Assembly (NCBI GenBank): GCA_003116875.1
Contig: BCKT01000011.1
Location: forward strand, 937,771-1,001,770
DNA from: Takashimella koratensis
Taxonomy: Eukaryota > Basidiomycota > Tremellomycetes > Trichosporonales > Tetragoniomycetaceae
Reading direction: 5' to 3'
DNA: 64,000 bases
The notes under the pieces: generated by a model
What the model saw: the letters and a program-made list of their open reading frames with translations, nothing else
Told to the model about the DNA's origin: nothing
The model's database searches: none
Shown: piece after piece, positions 10,723-22,889 of the stretch
Layout: each line of letters begins with the position of its first letter
Numbering within the stretch: the stretch's first letter is position 1
Translations under genes and position numbers: made by a program

Positions 10723-10828
10723 GGAGTTTTGGCCGAGTGGTCTAAGGCGCTGTGTTAAGGTTTGTCGAGTTTCTTGGCCTACCCAACCGCAGTCCGAAAG
10801 GGCGTGAGTTCGAATCTCACAGACTTCA
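10723..10828 (+). tRNA. tRNA-Leu(AAG) with 26-nt intron, second copy
   Basis: The mature part is almost identical to the minus-strand copy at 7375-7480: acceptor GGAGTTT/AGACTTC, anticodon stem CTGTG/CGCAG, loop TTAAGG, variable arm TCCGAAAGGGC and T arm with TTCGAAT. The 26-nt intron differs in sequence but keeps its length and a CTT complementary to the anticodon. A T-rich tract follows. The two genes are divergently oriented. Confidence 0.95.
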
Positions 10829-13555
10829 ACATTCCTTTTTCCTCTTTTTGTCGCAGAGGCATCGTTTGCATCACTCAGTCAAGTCAAACAAAAACATATC
10901 AGCGTTCGGAGCAAGATCTGCTGTTTTGATTGGTCATATCCAAGTCGCGAGCACCTCAGCGGCGAGATGTTAGCAGCGCGCCTTGTGTTCTGAACATGGT
11001 TGCTATCCACACCGTTTCGGTCGGCTATCACCTCGTTGATACGTAATAGACACGTGCCACATTGGCGGCATCCACCCGTCCGACCTCGGTATTGCACCCA
11101 CCTTTCCTCGCGCGGCTCGAGTACAGCGACTGTCGGCAGTAGACGTGTCTCCCTCTGCTCATACCCAAATCATTTTCATCGGTGCTAACCACCTAGCCGG
11201 CGGGGAAAGGCAAGGACATAAGATCACGTAATAAAAAACCGCAACCAAAGCCCCGCGACTGGTCAAGACGCTGCGTAAATGTCGTGGTTTCGCATGGTAG
11301 ATCAGCGGAGGGGTAGAACATTGGCTTAGCATGGCGCTAAAGCTGTCCTGACCTCTAACGTGTAGAGATGACCGAGATATTGGCGGCGAAACATTTTGGC
11401 TGTAGTTGGGGCAGGGAATCGATATGGGAATCTTGGGGATCTTGTGATGTTCACGGCGTTCCCCCTTCCTCCCTTTCCTCTGACACATTGTCAACTTTTG
11501 ACGATACATCGGTCGACGGACGACCTCACAATTCTCATTTCACGCAGTAGTCCAGTATCAGTCTTACGGTGCGATGCGGGATGCTAGTTGCTCTGCAACT
11601 GCAATCGCGTGGATATTCTCGTGACAGTGCAAGCTCCGTCCGTTGGCCTCAAGACGATATAGTATGGGGTCTCATCAACAGCTATCATCTTGTGTACCGG
11701 GAGCCAAGATATGGCCCACAAATAACTCGCGCGGCCGCGGCTTTCCGAGATCAGAAGAGATGACCCCGTCTCGGGGCCCGCTGACCCGACGTTGATGTCA
11801 GCGCCACAGCGTGTTTGCCCCCAACCCAGTGAGTACTGCTTCTCCCAGACAGATGTCAGCATATCAGCGTTCGCTTGATTCCGGTCCCAGGTTCGAGATC
11901 CAGGCCCGGGACGCTAACACCCCGATCTTCCAAACACGAGCCGACGACAACTTAGCGCCGTTTACCAGAAAGCATCTAGCTCGAAAATTGTGATTCCGGA
12001 CGCTACGGATATGTGTGTTGTTGGTATCGACCGAGCGAGGTCGGAGCGCAGGTCGACGGGTGGCGGTCGGCGGTCAGTGTCGCAACACTCGGTCGTCGGT
12101 GCGTGTCAATGTCGTGCGCGTGAGCTACTAGCGCGAAAGGGGGGGAGGGTAAAGAAAAGAGGCTAAGCGACTGCCTGCAAATCCGGGTCCCATCATTTCG
12201 TTTGGCGCGAATCGAGAGTTGCATTTTAACGCTAGCGAGTTGAACGGTGAGATGCTCAGACGCACATTGCGGGATGGTATTTTGCATTACCGAGGGAGGG
12301 GTGAAGTGTGTATTTTTTTACTTGAATGCATTACCGTCGGCATCTATTGTTGCACGTAGTAACCCGAGAACAGGGATAGCTCCAAACCACCCTAAAAAAA
12401 AGAGGCTAAAACGAAAGGGGGTGGAGGGGGGGGACAGATGGGACAGATGGGATGGTCGCATGGCAACCACGTCGTACAGATCGTGGTCGGGGGATCCCTT
12501 TAGGTATGACGCTAGTGAACGGGGTGTTCTACGGCCGCGCGGACGAGAAAAGAATCGACCCTCGACCTCCCTCGACCCTCCCGCGACTGCGAACGCCACC
12601 GCCACGGCTTCCCTGTTTTCCCCTGCGAGCGTTTCTTGGGTCCAACGGGTCTAACGTCATTGGGCAAGTTGGCGTTTGATCCCTCATCCCTTTTGGCTCC
12701 ACTCTGCCGGATAATGACTCAGGGTCCTCATGCTTATTCGATCGCACTAATCTATCACCATCATCCATCACCCCCTCCCCTCCGTTGCCCCCGGCCCCTC
12801 CCCCTCCCTTGCCGCAAGTCTGCTCGGCTCATGGTCATGGCGGTGCCAGTGTCTCGCTTGCCCTCTTCTCAGCGTACAGTACGATATCCTGCATGTCACG
12901 GCCGGTACAGTTTCCGTTTGTTTCCCTTAGGCGACACCCCTGCCGGCCTCGTGCGCATACCCGTCCCGGGTGGGGTGAGGGGTGACATCCCTAGCTTCTC
13001 ACCCTCGTACCCCTTTCCTTCTTTACTTTCGGCAGCAAAGGTGGCAAGGGGTAGTAATGACGATGATGATGGGAGATGATCAAAAGGGCAAATGAAGATG
13101 CCGGGTTTCACGCTAGTGGAGCGAGTAGGGGAGGAGCGAGTCGTGGGTAGTGAGTACCGAGAGAGCAACTCGCGTGCGGCGGCGGCGGCGATGGGGGCGA
13201 TGGGGAACGCCTCCCCCGCACTGCCCGGTCCTTTGGGTCGTCTGAACAACCGATCGCAGGCGGCCCAGCAGCGTCCCACCAGCAGCAGCCAAGCAAACAC
13301 ATGGATGTCCCTAACCGGTCATGCATCCTTGCCTCTGGTAGCCCGACTCGCTCCGCCGCAGCCACCACCTCGTGCAAAGACGCAGACCCAGAGACGCAGA
13401 GACGACAGCAGCCCCACAGCCGAGTGCATGCGGTGTCCTCATCCCTTCGTTCCACCCTGGTCCCGCTGTCTCTCATACCCCCTCGCACCTGTGCAACTCT
13501 GTTTGATACATACAGTTTCCCCGTCCCTCTCTTCCCTCCTCCCCCCGGTCCCCTC

Positions 13556-13588
<33 letters not shown>

Positions 13589-14244
13589 ATTGACCCATTT
13601 TTTAATCAAACGATTTCGGCAACCTCTTGCCAACCCCCGTCGTCTGCCCTTCCCCACAACCTAAAGATCTGCTGTAACGCGATCGGATCGTGAGAGCGTG
13701 CGTCTCAACGATCAACCGTTTTCTCTTCTCTTTACCCAAACACTACGTGTTTGCCCGCGTGGAGTGATACACTTTCTGCATAAACACATCCGATCCCTCC
13801 TGTCGTCCCATCCCCCTTTGCTCCTCCTCCCCTCCCTCGCGCCGCCTCGCCGTCATCTTATTACATTTCACCTCATTTCGATTCATTTGTCTTCCTCATC
13901 CCTCATCATCATCCCCCTGTACACCCCACCCCCACCCGCACCCGGGCACTCGTCCTCACCTTCGGCCGCTATCATCATCCCGCATCAGCCCCATCCCAGC
14001 GCCTCGCTCACCACCTCTTAAGAACGCCCATCAACGCCTCCGTTTCACAGGTAAGCCATAAATCCGCCCCCACCACCCACCCCCTTTACCCCCCCTCCCC
14101 CCTCCCTCCCCTTTTTTCACCACCCAGACCAAACCCACATCTCTCATCCGTTCCATCCATCGCAACATCTACCACCACCTTATATCAAGACAACCCGGTC
14201 TCAGTCCCAGGCTGACCCCGTATTCCCCATCCCTCACCCACCCC
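10829..14244. other. Gene-poor region and probable long 5' leader of the Con7-type gene
   Basis: No gene model is supported. The last ~700 bp becomes strongly pyrimidine-rich with long CT and C runs, as expected for the promoter and leader of the downstream transcription factor. A possible 5' UTR intron donor (CACAG|GTAAGCC) lies at about 14050. No reliable acceptor could be chosen. Confidence 0.5.
13557..13588 (+). repeat. Poly-C tract of about 32 nt
   Basis: An uninterrupted cytosine run stands about 650 bp before the Con7-type start codon. It can form G-quadruplex or i-motif structures and is also a place where sequencing length is unreliable. Confidence 0.9.
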
Positions 14245-15903
14245 ATGATCCCTTCATATCTACCTTCTCCCCCGTCCATGTCCCCCATCACTCCACCGCT
14301 CGACTCTTCATTGTTCGACTCCATTCTCTACCCCGACACCATGGATCTCTCCACCAGCCTACTCGACATGTCGACCGACTCGTCGCCTACCGATTTCGCC
14401 TTTGAGGCTCCCGCAGACAAGACCGCGACTTCGACCGGTTTCTACTACCCTTCCTCCTTTTCGGCCAACTCGGCTGGCTCCACTTCTTTCTCATCCACCT
14501 CCTCTTCCTTCTCTAACAATGGCCAGGCCGCCCTCCCTGCCATCTCGCGCGATTTCACTCGCCCCTCGCCTACCGAGACGAGGCGACCTGCGACCGCTGG
14601 CGGTGCGCTCCAGCGACCGTTTGGTGTCTTCCGAAAGGAAGAGGACGATGCCGTCTTCCACGACCCGTTTGCCTCCGAGACTCGCCAAGTCCCTTCCCAG
14701 GACCCCGTCGATCCTCACTATGTCGATGACATGTCCACCCCTCTCTCCGCGACGACCACCCCGGCTGGATGGACCCTCTCGGGCCCTCCTCTCACGTCCG
14801 CGCCTCCCAACGTCACCAACTTCAACATGATGCAGCACTTCCCCAACTTGTCGAGCAGCCAACAGCAGAGCCTCGTCGCGCGTCCTCAGACCAGCGACGG
14901 TCTCCCTTCCTACCCTTCCAACGTTTCCCTCCCCAGCGCGCGCACCCTCGTCGGCACTAGCTACTACCACAACACCCCGCTCGGCCAACACGACAAGACG
15001 TTGCAGCCCGGTATGGTGATGCGCGACGCGCGTGCCGCTTCGATGAGCGAGGTCCACCACCCTGGCCAGCAGTCCCTCTTCTCCAACCGCGGTTACTCGC
15101 TCGACTCGGCCGCTGCGTATGCGTCCAACCCTGTCGTCAAGGACCACAAGGACCCGCAAGACTTGACATTCGTCACGCTCGGCGGCCCCACGCAGAAGAA
15201 GCGACCCAGGAGGAGGTACGACGAGATTGAGCGACTCTACCTCTGTGGCTGGAACGGCTGCGAGAAAGCCTACGGGACCCTCAACCACCTCAACGCACAC
15301 GTCGCGATGCAGAAACACGGCGAGAAGCGATTGCCATCTGGTAAGTTGACTCAATCTGAACATTGCTGACCATCAGAATTCAAAGAGATGCGCAAGGCAT
15401 GGAGGAAGAAGAAGCGCGAGCACCAGGCTGCTCAGGCCGCCGCGTCCAACAACTCGGCCTGGAACCGAGCGTCCATCTCCTCCTCTGGGAGCGAGTACGA
15501 TCGTCGTGGATCGACCATGTCCGACTTTGACCCAGACTACCATCGGGGTTCGTACGTTAGCTACGGCTATAACCCGATGGACGCGACTCGGCCATCGACT
15601 TCCTCCTCGGTGGCTTCGTCAGTCGACAGCAGGTTTGCATACGCTTACCCTAACGACCCGTCCATGGGTCAGGCGACGGCCAACGCGGCGGGTATGATGG
15701 GGATGCGACGACCCTCTGCGCCCGGCCACCTCGCTCTCCCCCAGTCTGGCATGTCGGCGCAGACTTTCAGGATGGGCGGCGACGGCGATTTCCCTACCCC
15801 TACCGCTGAGAACCCCTCGGTTCACCGCCAGCAGGCTTACCCGTTCACCGCTGTCCCCGCGATGCCGGTCCCATTCACGACGCCCTTTGCCTTCCAGCGG
15901 TAA
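14245..15903 (+). CDS. CON7: Con7-type C2H2 zinc-finger transcription factor
   Basis: Two exons, 14245-15340 and 15377-15903, encode 540 aa; the 36-nt intron has branch GCTGAC. The N-terminal ~310 residues are Ser/Thr/Pro-rich. The conserved block starts with FVTLGGPTQKKRPRRRYDEI and contains one C2H2 finger, LYLCGWNGCEKAYGTLNHLN followed by AHVAMQKHG. A basic helix, EFKEMRKAWRKKKREH, comes directly after the intron. This arrangement is characteristic of fungal Con7, a nuclear regulator of cell-wall and morphogenesis genes described in ascomycete pathogens. The C-terminal half is Ser/Pro/Met-rich, probably an activation region. The intron splits the finger from its basic tail, so a retained intron would truncate DNA binding. 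The start at 14245 is the first ATG of the frame; 14278 is also possible. Confidence 0.9.
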
Positions 15904-17017
15904 CTCGCCTAGCCCTTTGCTCTCTTACGACAGTCTCAATCTCAGTTGTCTCATAATCTCGCTCGGCATAGAGTATGCGCCTGGCTCGAACGATCGCATA
16001 GAATCGAGGGTGTGACGGGGGTCCAGTCTCATCAACACGACAGGAGAGGGTAGCATAGGTTGTGCGGATACGCGTTGGATGTTTACTTGCCAGGATCAGA
16101 AACAAAATAGTAAACTGTAGTTCTTGCTTAGTCGTTCCTCTTTTCGTCTCTCTAGTCGTGATGAGTTAGTCTGTTTCGATCCATTCCCATCCATTTCCCA
16201 TTTCCCATTTCCCATTTCCCCATTTCTTCACTTCCCCCCCCCCCCGATCCCCTATTCACGTATCTATCTATCTTGTTATCCACGCTAGTTTTACATTCTC
16301 TCCTCCCCTCTTTCCGTCTTACTGCCGTCTTTCACGCGCTAGTCGTTTGTTTATTTTTTCTCTCGCTATCTAGTATACCATTTCGAGTACTGTATCCAAC
16401 TGTAGCATGTGATGTTTTCCGCCCCTTGACCTGTGCTGGAGACTCGGGTAGACAGCTCGATTGACCTGAGGCTGACGGGTGGCGGTGGGTGGCGACTGAT
16501 GAGGGTGGGGACTACTGAGGATCAAGCGGGTGAACCTGTCCCCACGGAAACGGCTATGGGTCAAGCAGGTCAACGGCCACCACCGCCAACCGACCTCCTC
16601 CGTGATGGGTAGTGCGAGATCGTCGTCACGCGACAACCGCCACGCCACGCCTCGTGTCTCGATGAGGAACAAACACGATCAGTGCTTTCCACCAGGTGAT
16701 AGGTACACAGTCTAACGGTGATGGTCCTTGCGGGTGGTGGTGGTGGTTGGTGATGGGGTTTGTGGGGTTGGTCTAGAACATCAACGATCAGGTACAGCGC
16801 CACCCAAGCTCGTGTGTCGTGTCGTGTCGTGTCGTGTCAGCTGGGTTCGCACGGATACGAACTAGAAGCTCTCGTTTCAGACTAAAAACTTGTTTAGGGC
16901 TGGATTACAGTCATTTGCTTTCTCAAGTTTTGGAACAACCCAACGAGCCGAGACGGAGACCGACCCCGACCCTGAACCCGACCGGACAACAGCACGTCGT
17001 TTAGGTACAGCCAGGTC

Positions 17018-17047
17018 GAGGTTGAGGTTGAGGTTGAGGTTGAGGTT
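17018..17047 (+). repeat. GAGGTT hexamer, five tandem copies
   Basis: Five exact GAGGTT units follow one another, with related purine-rich triplet repeats over the next 150 bp. It is a simple-sequence tract with no coding role seen. Confidence 0.85.
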
Positions 17048-17773
17048 TCAGCCAACTCGGGTCCGGATCAGCCGGACCAAAGGTTGACCCCGTATTATTC
17101 GGTCGTCTTGTCTGGAACCGAGCGAGTGAGGCCTAGACCGAGTTTAAAGCTGAGGTTGAAGCTGAGGCTGAGGCAGAGGCAGAGACAAAGGCTGAGGAAT
17201 AATCTTCACAACCGCCAGAGAGATTTCGAGTCACCGTATTTGAGTTTGCATGGTAGTGACAGGCAGGCCACATAAGACTTTTACCCAGGGTACGAGAGTA
17301 CACCGCCGACTTGGACAGTTACGATCTGGTTGACTCTACCTTGGCTTGGTGCTTGTTGGCCAGGGATGTACTGCAAGTCGACGTCAATACCAATTACCAA
17401 GGCTTTTGCGTGCACCTGGTCCTATACCTGTGTTCTTCCCACGCCCCCGGCCACTGGCCAGACGCCTACGCCCACACACACGCCTACACCAGGATAGTTA
17501 CGCCCGACTGGCGATTGGTGAATGCTGCGAGATCCGCCTGCGCAGACCAGAGTTGAGAGGGAACACCCTCTTCCTCTCCCTCTCCCTCACTCTCCCTCGA
17601 TTCGGACAGTGTTTGGAACAGCTAGATCCAAAGTCCATGCATAGATGGGGTCGGCAGGAATGGGGAAACGAGGGAAGCATGAGAACCTGGTTTTCCTCTC
17701 TTACGCCCATCTTTGTGCTCGTCGTTGACACGAACACCGCCCTCCATAAGCCCAGCCTTCGACATCACCTTCT

Positions 17774-17814
17774 TCATCATCATCATCACCATCACCATCA
17801 CCACCATCACCATC
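17774..17814 (+). repeat. CAT/CAC trinucleotide tract
   Basis: Alternating CAT and CAC triplets make a poly-His frame on one strand and a poly-Asp/Gly/Met-like frame on the other. There is no gene context, so it is treated as a microsatellite. Confidence 0.8.
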
Positions 17815-18835
17815 GCTATCAGCCATCTCTGGTCGCTTGCCGCTTGGGTCATCAATGACGCCGTCTGCCCTCTGCTCCACTCTGTCACTGCACTTTCGGG
17901 GGTCCGACACGGACGTGAGATCTAGTGGACCCCTCCTTTATCCTCTACCCCTCCGACACCACTGAGCCCGTACTCACGCTTCAACCGGCATAGTCAGCGA
18001 TCGAGGGCACACAGGTCGTCCGTCCCCAAAGCCAAAGGAGCTCAAAGAGGTCCAAAGGGGTCTCAGCATCTAGTAGAGCAGAGCAAGTGCAAGCGAGCAA
18101 GCGAGCAAGTACAAGGTCCAAGCGAGAGTTATCACTGACATTGATACCGACATTGACACCGACTCCGACACCGCCCTCGTCCCTGCTCCCAGTTCCCAGA
18201 CTCGTACGCTCCAATACTCCGCTCTCAGGCAGACACCGAGGGGCAAGTCCTACATAGCTTTTCGTTTGGCGGTTTATTTTTATACACTCCCAGTTCTGAT
18301 TCCAGCTTTTCACAGATGCATGTAATCCGTTGGGTTTCCCTTTCTTCCCGGCGCGACTTGCACGGGAACCGGTGCTTGTCTTGAGAGGGGTCGAGAGGTC
18401 AAGGGGTCAAGGGGTCGAGGGTTGAGGTTTGTTGTACCCGGTGAAGTTTGCGCCCGTTTCACCCAAAGTTGGCCTTGTCCCTCCACCCTCCACCTGCCTG
18501 CCTGCCTTTGGCTTCCCGCCTCCCGGTTTGGGTCAATGCCCTGACTCGCCGCACTGCTCCCACCGTCACCATATACAACCCCTTGGTCACTCTTCACTCC
18601 TCTCCACTCCTCTCCACTCCTCTCCTCCTCACCTCACCCCCTCTCCTCACCACCAGTCAGAGTCAACTCCAGCCCCCTCGCCCTCCCCCTCTCTCTTGGT
18701 TATACACACCCTCCACACCATCGACACCCCTCACTCCTTCCTCTTCACTTTCCCATTCCTCACTCCTCACACCACCCACGTTCCCCACCTCACCTCACCT
18801 ACCCACCCCAGCTGCACTCGCTACGCTCGCGCAGG

Positions 18836-20463
18836 ATGACACGCTACGACGATATTCGGGCGATCTACGACGCCGCTGGCCAATCCCACGTCTTCACCTT
18901 CTACCCTACCCTTTCCCCGTCTGACCAGTCTTCCTTCCTTGACCAACTTGAATCGATCGACGTGCACCGAGTCAACCGAATCTACCGAAACGCAGTAGCT
19001 GCCGACCCGCCCGTGACCCCTCCTGCGTCCGACACGGACGTTGCGCGTAGCCTGGACCCGAACGACACACTCCTCGCGTCTGGCGCCAACGCCCATGGGG
19101 CTCGACTGATCGCGACATCCCCTTCGCGCACGCCAGAGCCGGAAGAGGTCCGACCCTTGCCCGAGGAAGCATGCGCGACGGTCCTCAATAACCCCCGAGA
19201 AGAAGATAGGTGGCGCCAGATTGGACTCGACGCGATTGCACGTAGCGAGACCGCAGTCCTCCTCATGGCAGGCGGCCAAGGGTCAAGGCTCGGCTCATCC
19301 CTCCCCAAGGGCATGTACGACGTCAGCCTCCCTTCCCACAGAACCCTCTTTGAGATCCAGGCAGCACGAATCGCAAAGCTCGAACAGCTCGCAGCCAACA
19401 AAGCAGGGAAGACTAGGAGCGAGGTCAATATCAGGTGGTATGTCATGACATCTGGACCAACGAGGACGAACACCCAGCAGTATTTCGCAGAGAAAAATTA
19501 CTTTGGTCTCAAGCCCGACAACGTGGTATTCTTTGAGCAAGGTGAGTGACTCTAAAAGGTACACCTCTAACGCATCCAGGTGTCCTCCCGGCCTTGTCCA
19601 ACGACGGCAAGCTGCTCCTCGCGACGCCTTCTTCTCTCTCCGTCGCGCCCGACGGCAACGGCGGCCTCTACTCTGCCCTTCGACGACCATACGACCCATC
19701 CAAGCCTTCACAGACCATCCTCGGCGACCTCCGCGCCAAGGGGATCAAGTACATCCACGTCTACGGTGTTGACAACTGCCTCGTCCGCGTCGCCGACCCC
19801 GTCTTCTTCGGAGCCTGCATCGAACGTCAATGCGCTGTCGGTGCCAAAGTCGTTCGGAAAACCATCCCGACCGAATCCGTCGGCGTTCTCGCTCAACGCG
19901 GTGACGTCTTCTCAGTCGTCGAATACTCGGAACTCTCCAAAGAGAAAGCAGAACTTCGAGACGCAACAGGTCAACTCGCTTTCCGTGCTGCTAATATCGT
20001 CAATCATTTCTTCACCCTTGAATTCCTCGAATCAGTCGAAGCAATGGAGAGGAAAATGGCTTTCCATATCGCTCGGAAAAAAATCCCAACCCTCGATCTT
20101 GCAACGGGTGAAAAGATCACACCGACTTCACCTAACGGTATGAAACTTGAACTCTTCGTATTCGACGTTTTCCCTTACACATCCTCGATGTGTGTCCTCG
20201 AAGTGGACCGAGCCGAGGAGTTTTCGGGACTCAAGAACGCACCAGGATCAAAGACGGATAGCCCCGAGACGTCGAGACGGGATTTGCTCGCTCAGCATTA
20301 TCGATGGATCATCGCCGCTGGCGCCGAGGTTGCCGAGGGTATCGAAGTGGAACTCTTCCCATCGGTTACGTATTCGGGCGAGGGACTTGAAACGTTGCAA
20401 GGGAAGAAATTTGTCAGGTCAGGCGTCGTCGAGTCGATCGCGGACGTCGATAAGTTGGTCTGA
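18836..20463 (+). CDS. UAP1: UDP-N-acetylglucosamine pyrophosphorylase
   Basis: Exons 18836-19541 and 19580-20463 encode 529 aa, the usual length for the family. The enzyme joins GlcNAc-1-phosphate and UTP to give UDP-GlcNAc, the cytosolic precursor of chitin, N-glycans and GPI anchors. The nucleotide-binding motif LLMAGGQGSRLGSSLPKGMY is intact at about residue 143, with the downstream substrate-site blocks IKYIHVYGVDNCLVRVADP, RKTIPTESVGVLAQR and AANIVNHFF. GMKLELFVFDVFPYTSS and the C-terminal VEVELFPSVTYSGEG-like block complete the fold. The start MTRYDDIRAIYDAAGQ follows a CT-rich leader. It is convergent with ARC1. It is the only step of the hexosamine pathway in this window and would be expected to be essential. 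Confidence 0.96.
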
Positions 20464-21018
20464 GCAGGTCGGAGCGATGGTCGACTAGACTCAATGACCC
20501 AAAGACGAGAGGAAGGCACTAATACCGAGCCCATGAAGGTTGAACGTAGGGAGGACGAGGAAGAAAACCATTGAAACCATACACATCATCAACGACCACG
20601 ACCGACAGTTCCAGATTCCAGACAGACCCCCGATTCACGGACATTCGTTTCTACCCCTCCCCTCTCTTCCAATTCCCACTCCCAAACCCCAAATCCCAAT
20701 CCCCTTCTCTTCTATTCTATTCTCACCACGACTGCAGTGTCCTGTATCTAGCTCGCGCCTTGACTCGCGCATAGACTAGCCCCCGTTTCTCCCGGCATAG
20801 ACTATTCCATCTCTTCTCTCTCATTCCCTTGCTTCTTTGTACTCCCTCGTTACAAGATGTTGGGACTGGGTGGAAGTTTTTGTGCGATAGGCATGCATGC
20901 ATGTATTGACCGTATATGGAACTGGTCTATCAGACGCAAAATGGATGCAAGCTCGATGTTGAACTGGTGAACACTGCTGCTCTGTTGCTCTGCTACTCTG
21001 TCGACAGGCTGGAGCTGG
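20464..21018. other. Convergent 3' region between UAP1 and ARC1
   Basis: This CT-rich, later AT-richer spacer holds both 3' UTRs. It contains a GCATGCATGCATG motif near 20891. No gene is seen. Confidence 0.6.
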
Positions 21019-22889
21019 TTACGAGAGAGACGCGCCAACAAAGGACTTGGCCTTGCAGATACCGTCCTTGGTTCGGATCTTGTGCACCGTCTTGGTCTCG
21101 GGATCGACCCAGGCTGCCTCGAGTGTGTCGAGCGTGATGAATCCCTGGGCCGAGTCAGCTTGGTCCCAGGCGAGGAAGAGAGACACAGTCAAGACGCCCT
21201 CAAGCAGAGCCTAGCCAAATCGCGGCTGAACAAGGCATCTCCTGTCACACTCCCCCGGCCCGCCAAACCCTACCCCAATCCAACCCAACCCAGCCCAACC
21301 CAGCCCAACCCGACCCAAGCCCCATCTTAACTCCAACTAGACTCCAACTCACCGGTTGAATCGTCTCAAACACCTTCTTCTTCGGGTTCAACATTGCCTC
21401 TGGTTGAGCATTCTCATATTTCTCTCCCTCAAAGTAAATCCTCTCTCCCGGTTTTGATCCCGCAGGAGGGAGAACAAATTCAACTCCGCCTTCTTCTTTC
21501 CCGTCTTTAGAGGAAGCACAGAGAAGCATCGCGAAGGATTTGACACCCCTCATGGTAACGGGTTTCAAATTGCACTAGACGATCAATATCAGCATTGTCA
21601 GTAGATGGCAGATTGGATAGAACTTGAGGAAATGACCGAGACGGTTAGAAAATCAGGTTGTCGGTACTCACGATAACAATGATCGTCGCGTCCCTGATCT
21701 CGTCCTCGGACATGTACTTGACCAAGCCCGAGCAAACCTGCCTCGGCTCTGGCTCTCCGACATCGATCGATTCAACGTAGAGCGAGTCTGCGTCTGGGTG
21801 TCGTTTGACTAAACACACAATCTCAGTCAATTTCAAACCTTTTCAACCTCTATAACCTCTTCTGAGTCTGTCCTGACTACTCACCATCGAGGACTTTGCC
21901 GACTCGCATATCGATCATGCTTGGGAGCGGGCCCGCTGGCTCTTCCTTCACCGGTGCCGGAGCCTTCTCTTTCTTCTCTTTCTTCTCCTTCTTCTCCTTC
22001 TTCTGCCCCTTCTCTCCCTCAGCACCGGCAGCGGCACCGACAGCGCCCTTGACGGCCTCGGCAGCCTGGCCAACGGCAGCTGCCGCCGCCGCTGCCGTCT
22101 CCGCGACCGCTGCGCTCACCGCCTCGCCCGTCGCTTTCGCCTGCTCAACAACCCCCTTCTTCTCCTTCTTCACCTTGGGCGCGGGCGCCGCACGCGGCGG
22201 AGCAGGCAAGGATCCCACGTCGACCTTCACGGGAGGGAACGAGTTGGGCAAAGAGGCCTGCGCGGTGGTGACGGCCGGCAGGGTCTGGATGTGGAGGAAG
22301 TAACGAAGGACCGAAGGGTACGTCGGGTGTTGCGATGCAGGTGCCGAGGCCTATACAGGGTTAGCCAGGAGTCAAGAGAAGGAAGGGGGCAGGACTCACC
22401 ATGGTAGGGTGGAGGCGGCAGTAGAGGCTGACGTCGGCAGATGAAGGCGTCTCGTTGTGGAGGTAAGTGATCGGCGTGAGCTTGTCGTTCAGAGCCTAAA
22501 CAGATCAGCTAACCCGGATCCGATAGAAGTTTAAGTCGGCATGGCTCAACCCAACTCACGGCAAGGTCCTTGGCGAGGGTCTCGGCCTCTGCAGCGAGCT
22601 GGACGATAGCAGCCTTGTCGGACTCGCCAGCGAGAGAAGGGTCAGCGCGTTCAGCGGCAGCGACGAATTCTGCAATCTCGGACATGCTGGATGAGTTGGT
22701 GGAGGTGGAGTATACGCGAGTAGCGTGGGTCGTGTGGATGAAAGTGGAAGTAGGGGTAGTGAAAGGACGGAGCCGAGTGGGGCGAGTCGAGTTGGGAGTG
22801 GGAAGAAGTGGCGCGAGTCGAGTCGATGGGTGGAAGTGAAGGTGTGGTGTGCGGAGAGAGGTGAGAGCTCTGGAGGGGCGAGGGAGCAT
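21019..22889 (-). CDS. ARC1: tRNA-aminoacylation cofactor Arc1 / AIMP1-like, with two possible starts
   Basis: Minus-strand exons are 22889 (or 22685)-22560, 22495-22400, 22350-21885, 21808-21672, 21574-21353 and 21144-21019. From 22685 the protein is 390 aa and starts [16 protein letters not shown], a GST-like N-domain that docks synthetases. An Ala-rich stretch and a lysine-rich linker ([13 protein letters not shown]) follow. The C-terminal tRNA-binding OB fold ([57 protein letters not shown]) is of EMAP-II/Arc1 type. Arc1 delivers tRNA to methionyl- and glutamyl-tRNA synthetases in the cytosol. The same frame is open to an upstream ATG at 22889, which adds 68 residues rich in R, S, T and P with no acidic residue and ending [15 protein letters not shown], like a mitochondrial presequence. 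The second ATG has A at -3; the first has T. Confidence 0.92.

Larger units (their letters stand above)
15904..18835. other. Gene-poor region with simple repeats
   Basis: About 2.9 kb has no supported gene. It holds a C run near 16237, TCGTG repeats (16815-16838), five GAGGTT units (17018-17047), purine-rich AGGCTGAGGC-like repeats (17150-17200), a CAT/CAC tract (17774-17814) and a strongly CT-rich stretch from 18590 up to UAP1. Frames here encode only low-complexity peptides, such as a poly-His from the CAT/CAC tract. It could hold untranslated or noncoding transcripts. Confidence 0.5.

Noticed and set aside
12896..13664. Several long overlapping ORFs around the poly-C tract on both strands
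   Set aside because: They depend on C-rich and CT-rich low-complexity DNA and encode Pro- or Gly-runs only.
14491..15363. Long 290-codon minus-strand frame opposite the Con7-type gene
   Set aside because: It is Val/Arg/Glu-rich antisense of GC-rich Ser/Pro codons; the plus strand has the conserved zinc finger.
17346..17858. Plus-strand ORF with a poly-His run
   Set aside because: The histidines come from a CAT/CAC microsatellite and the rest shows no coding character.
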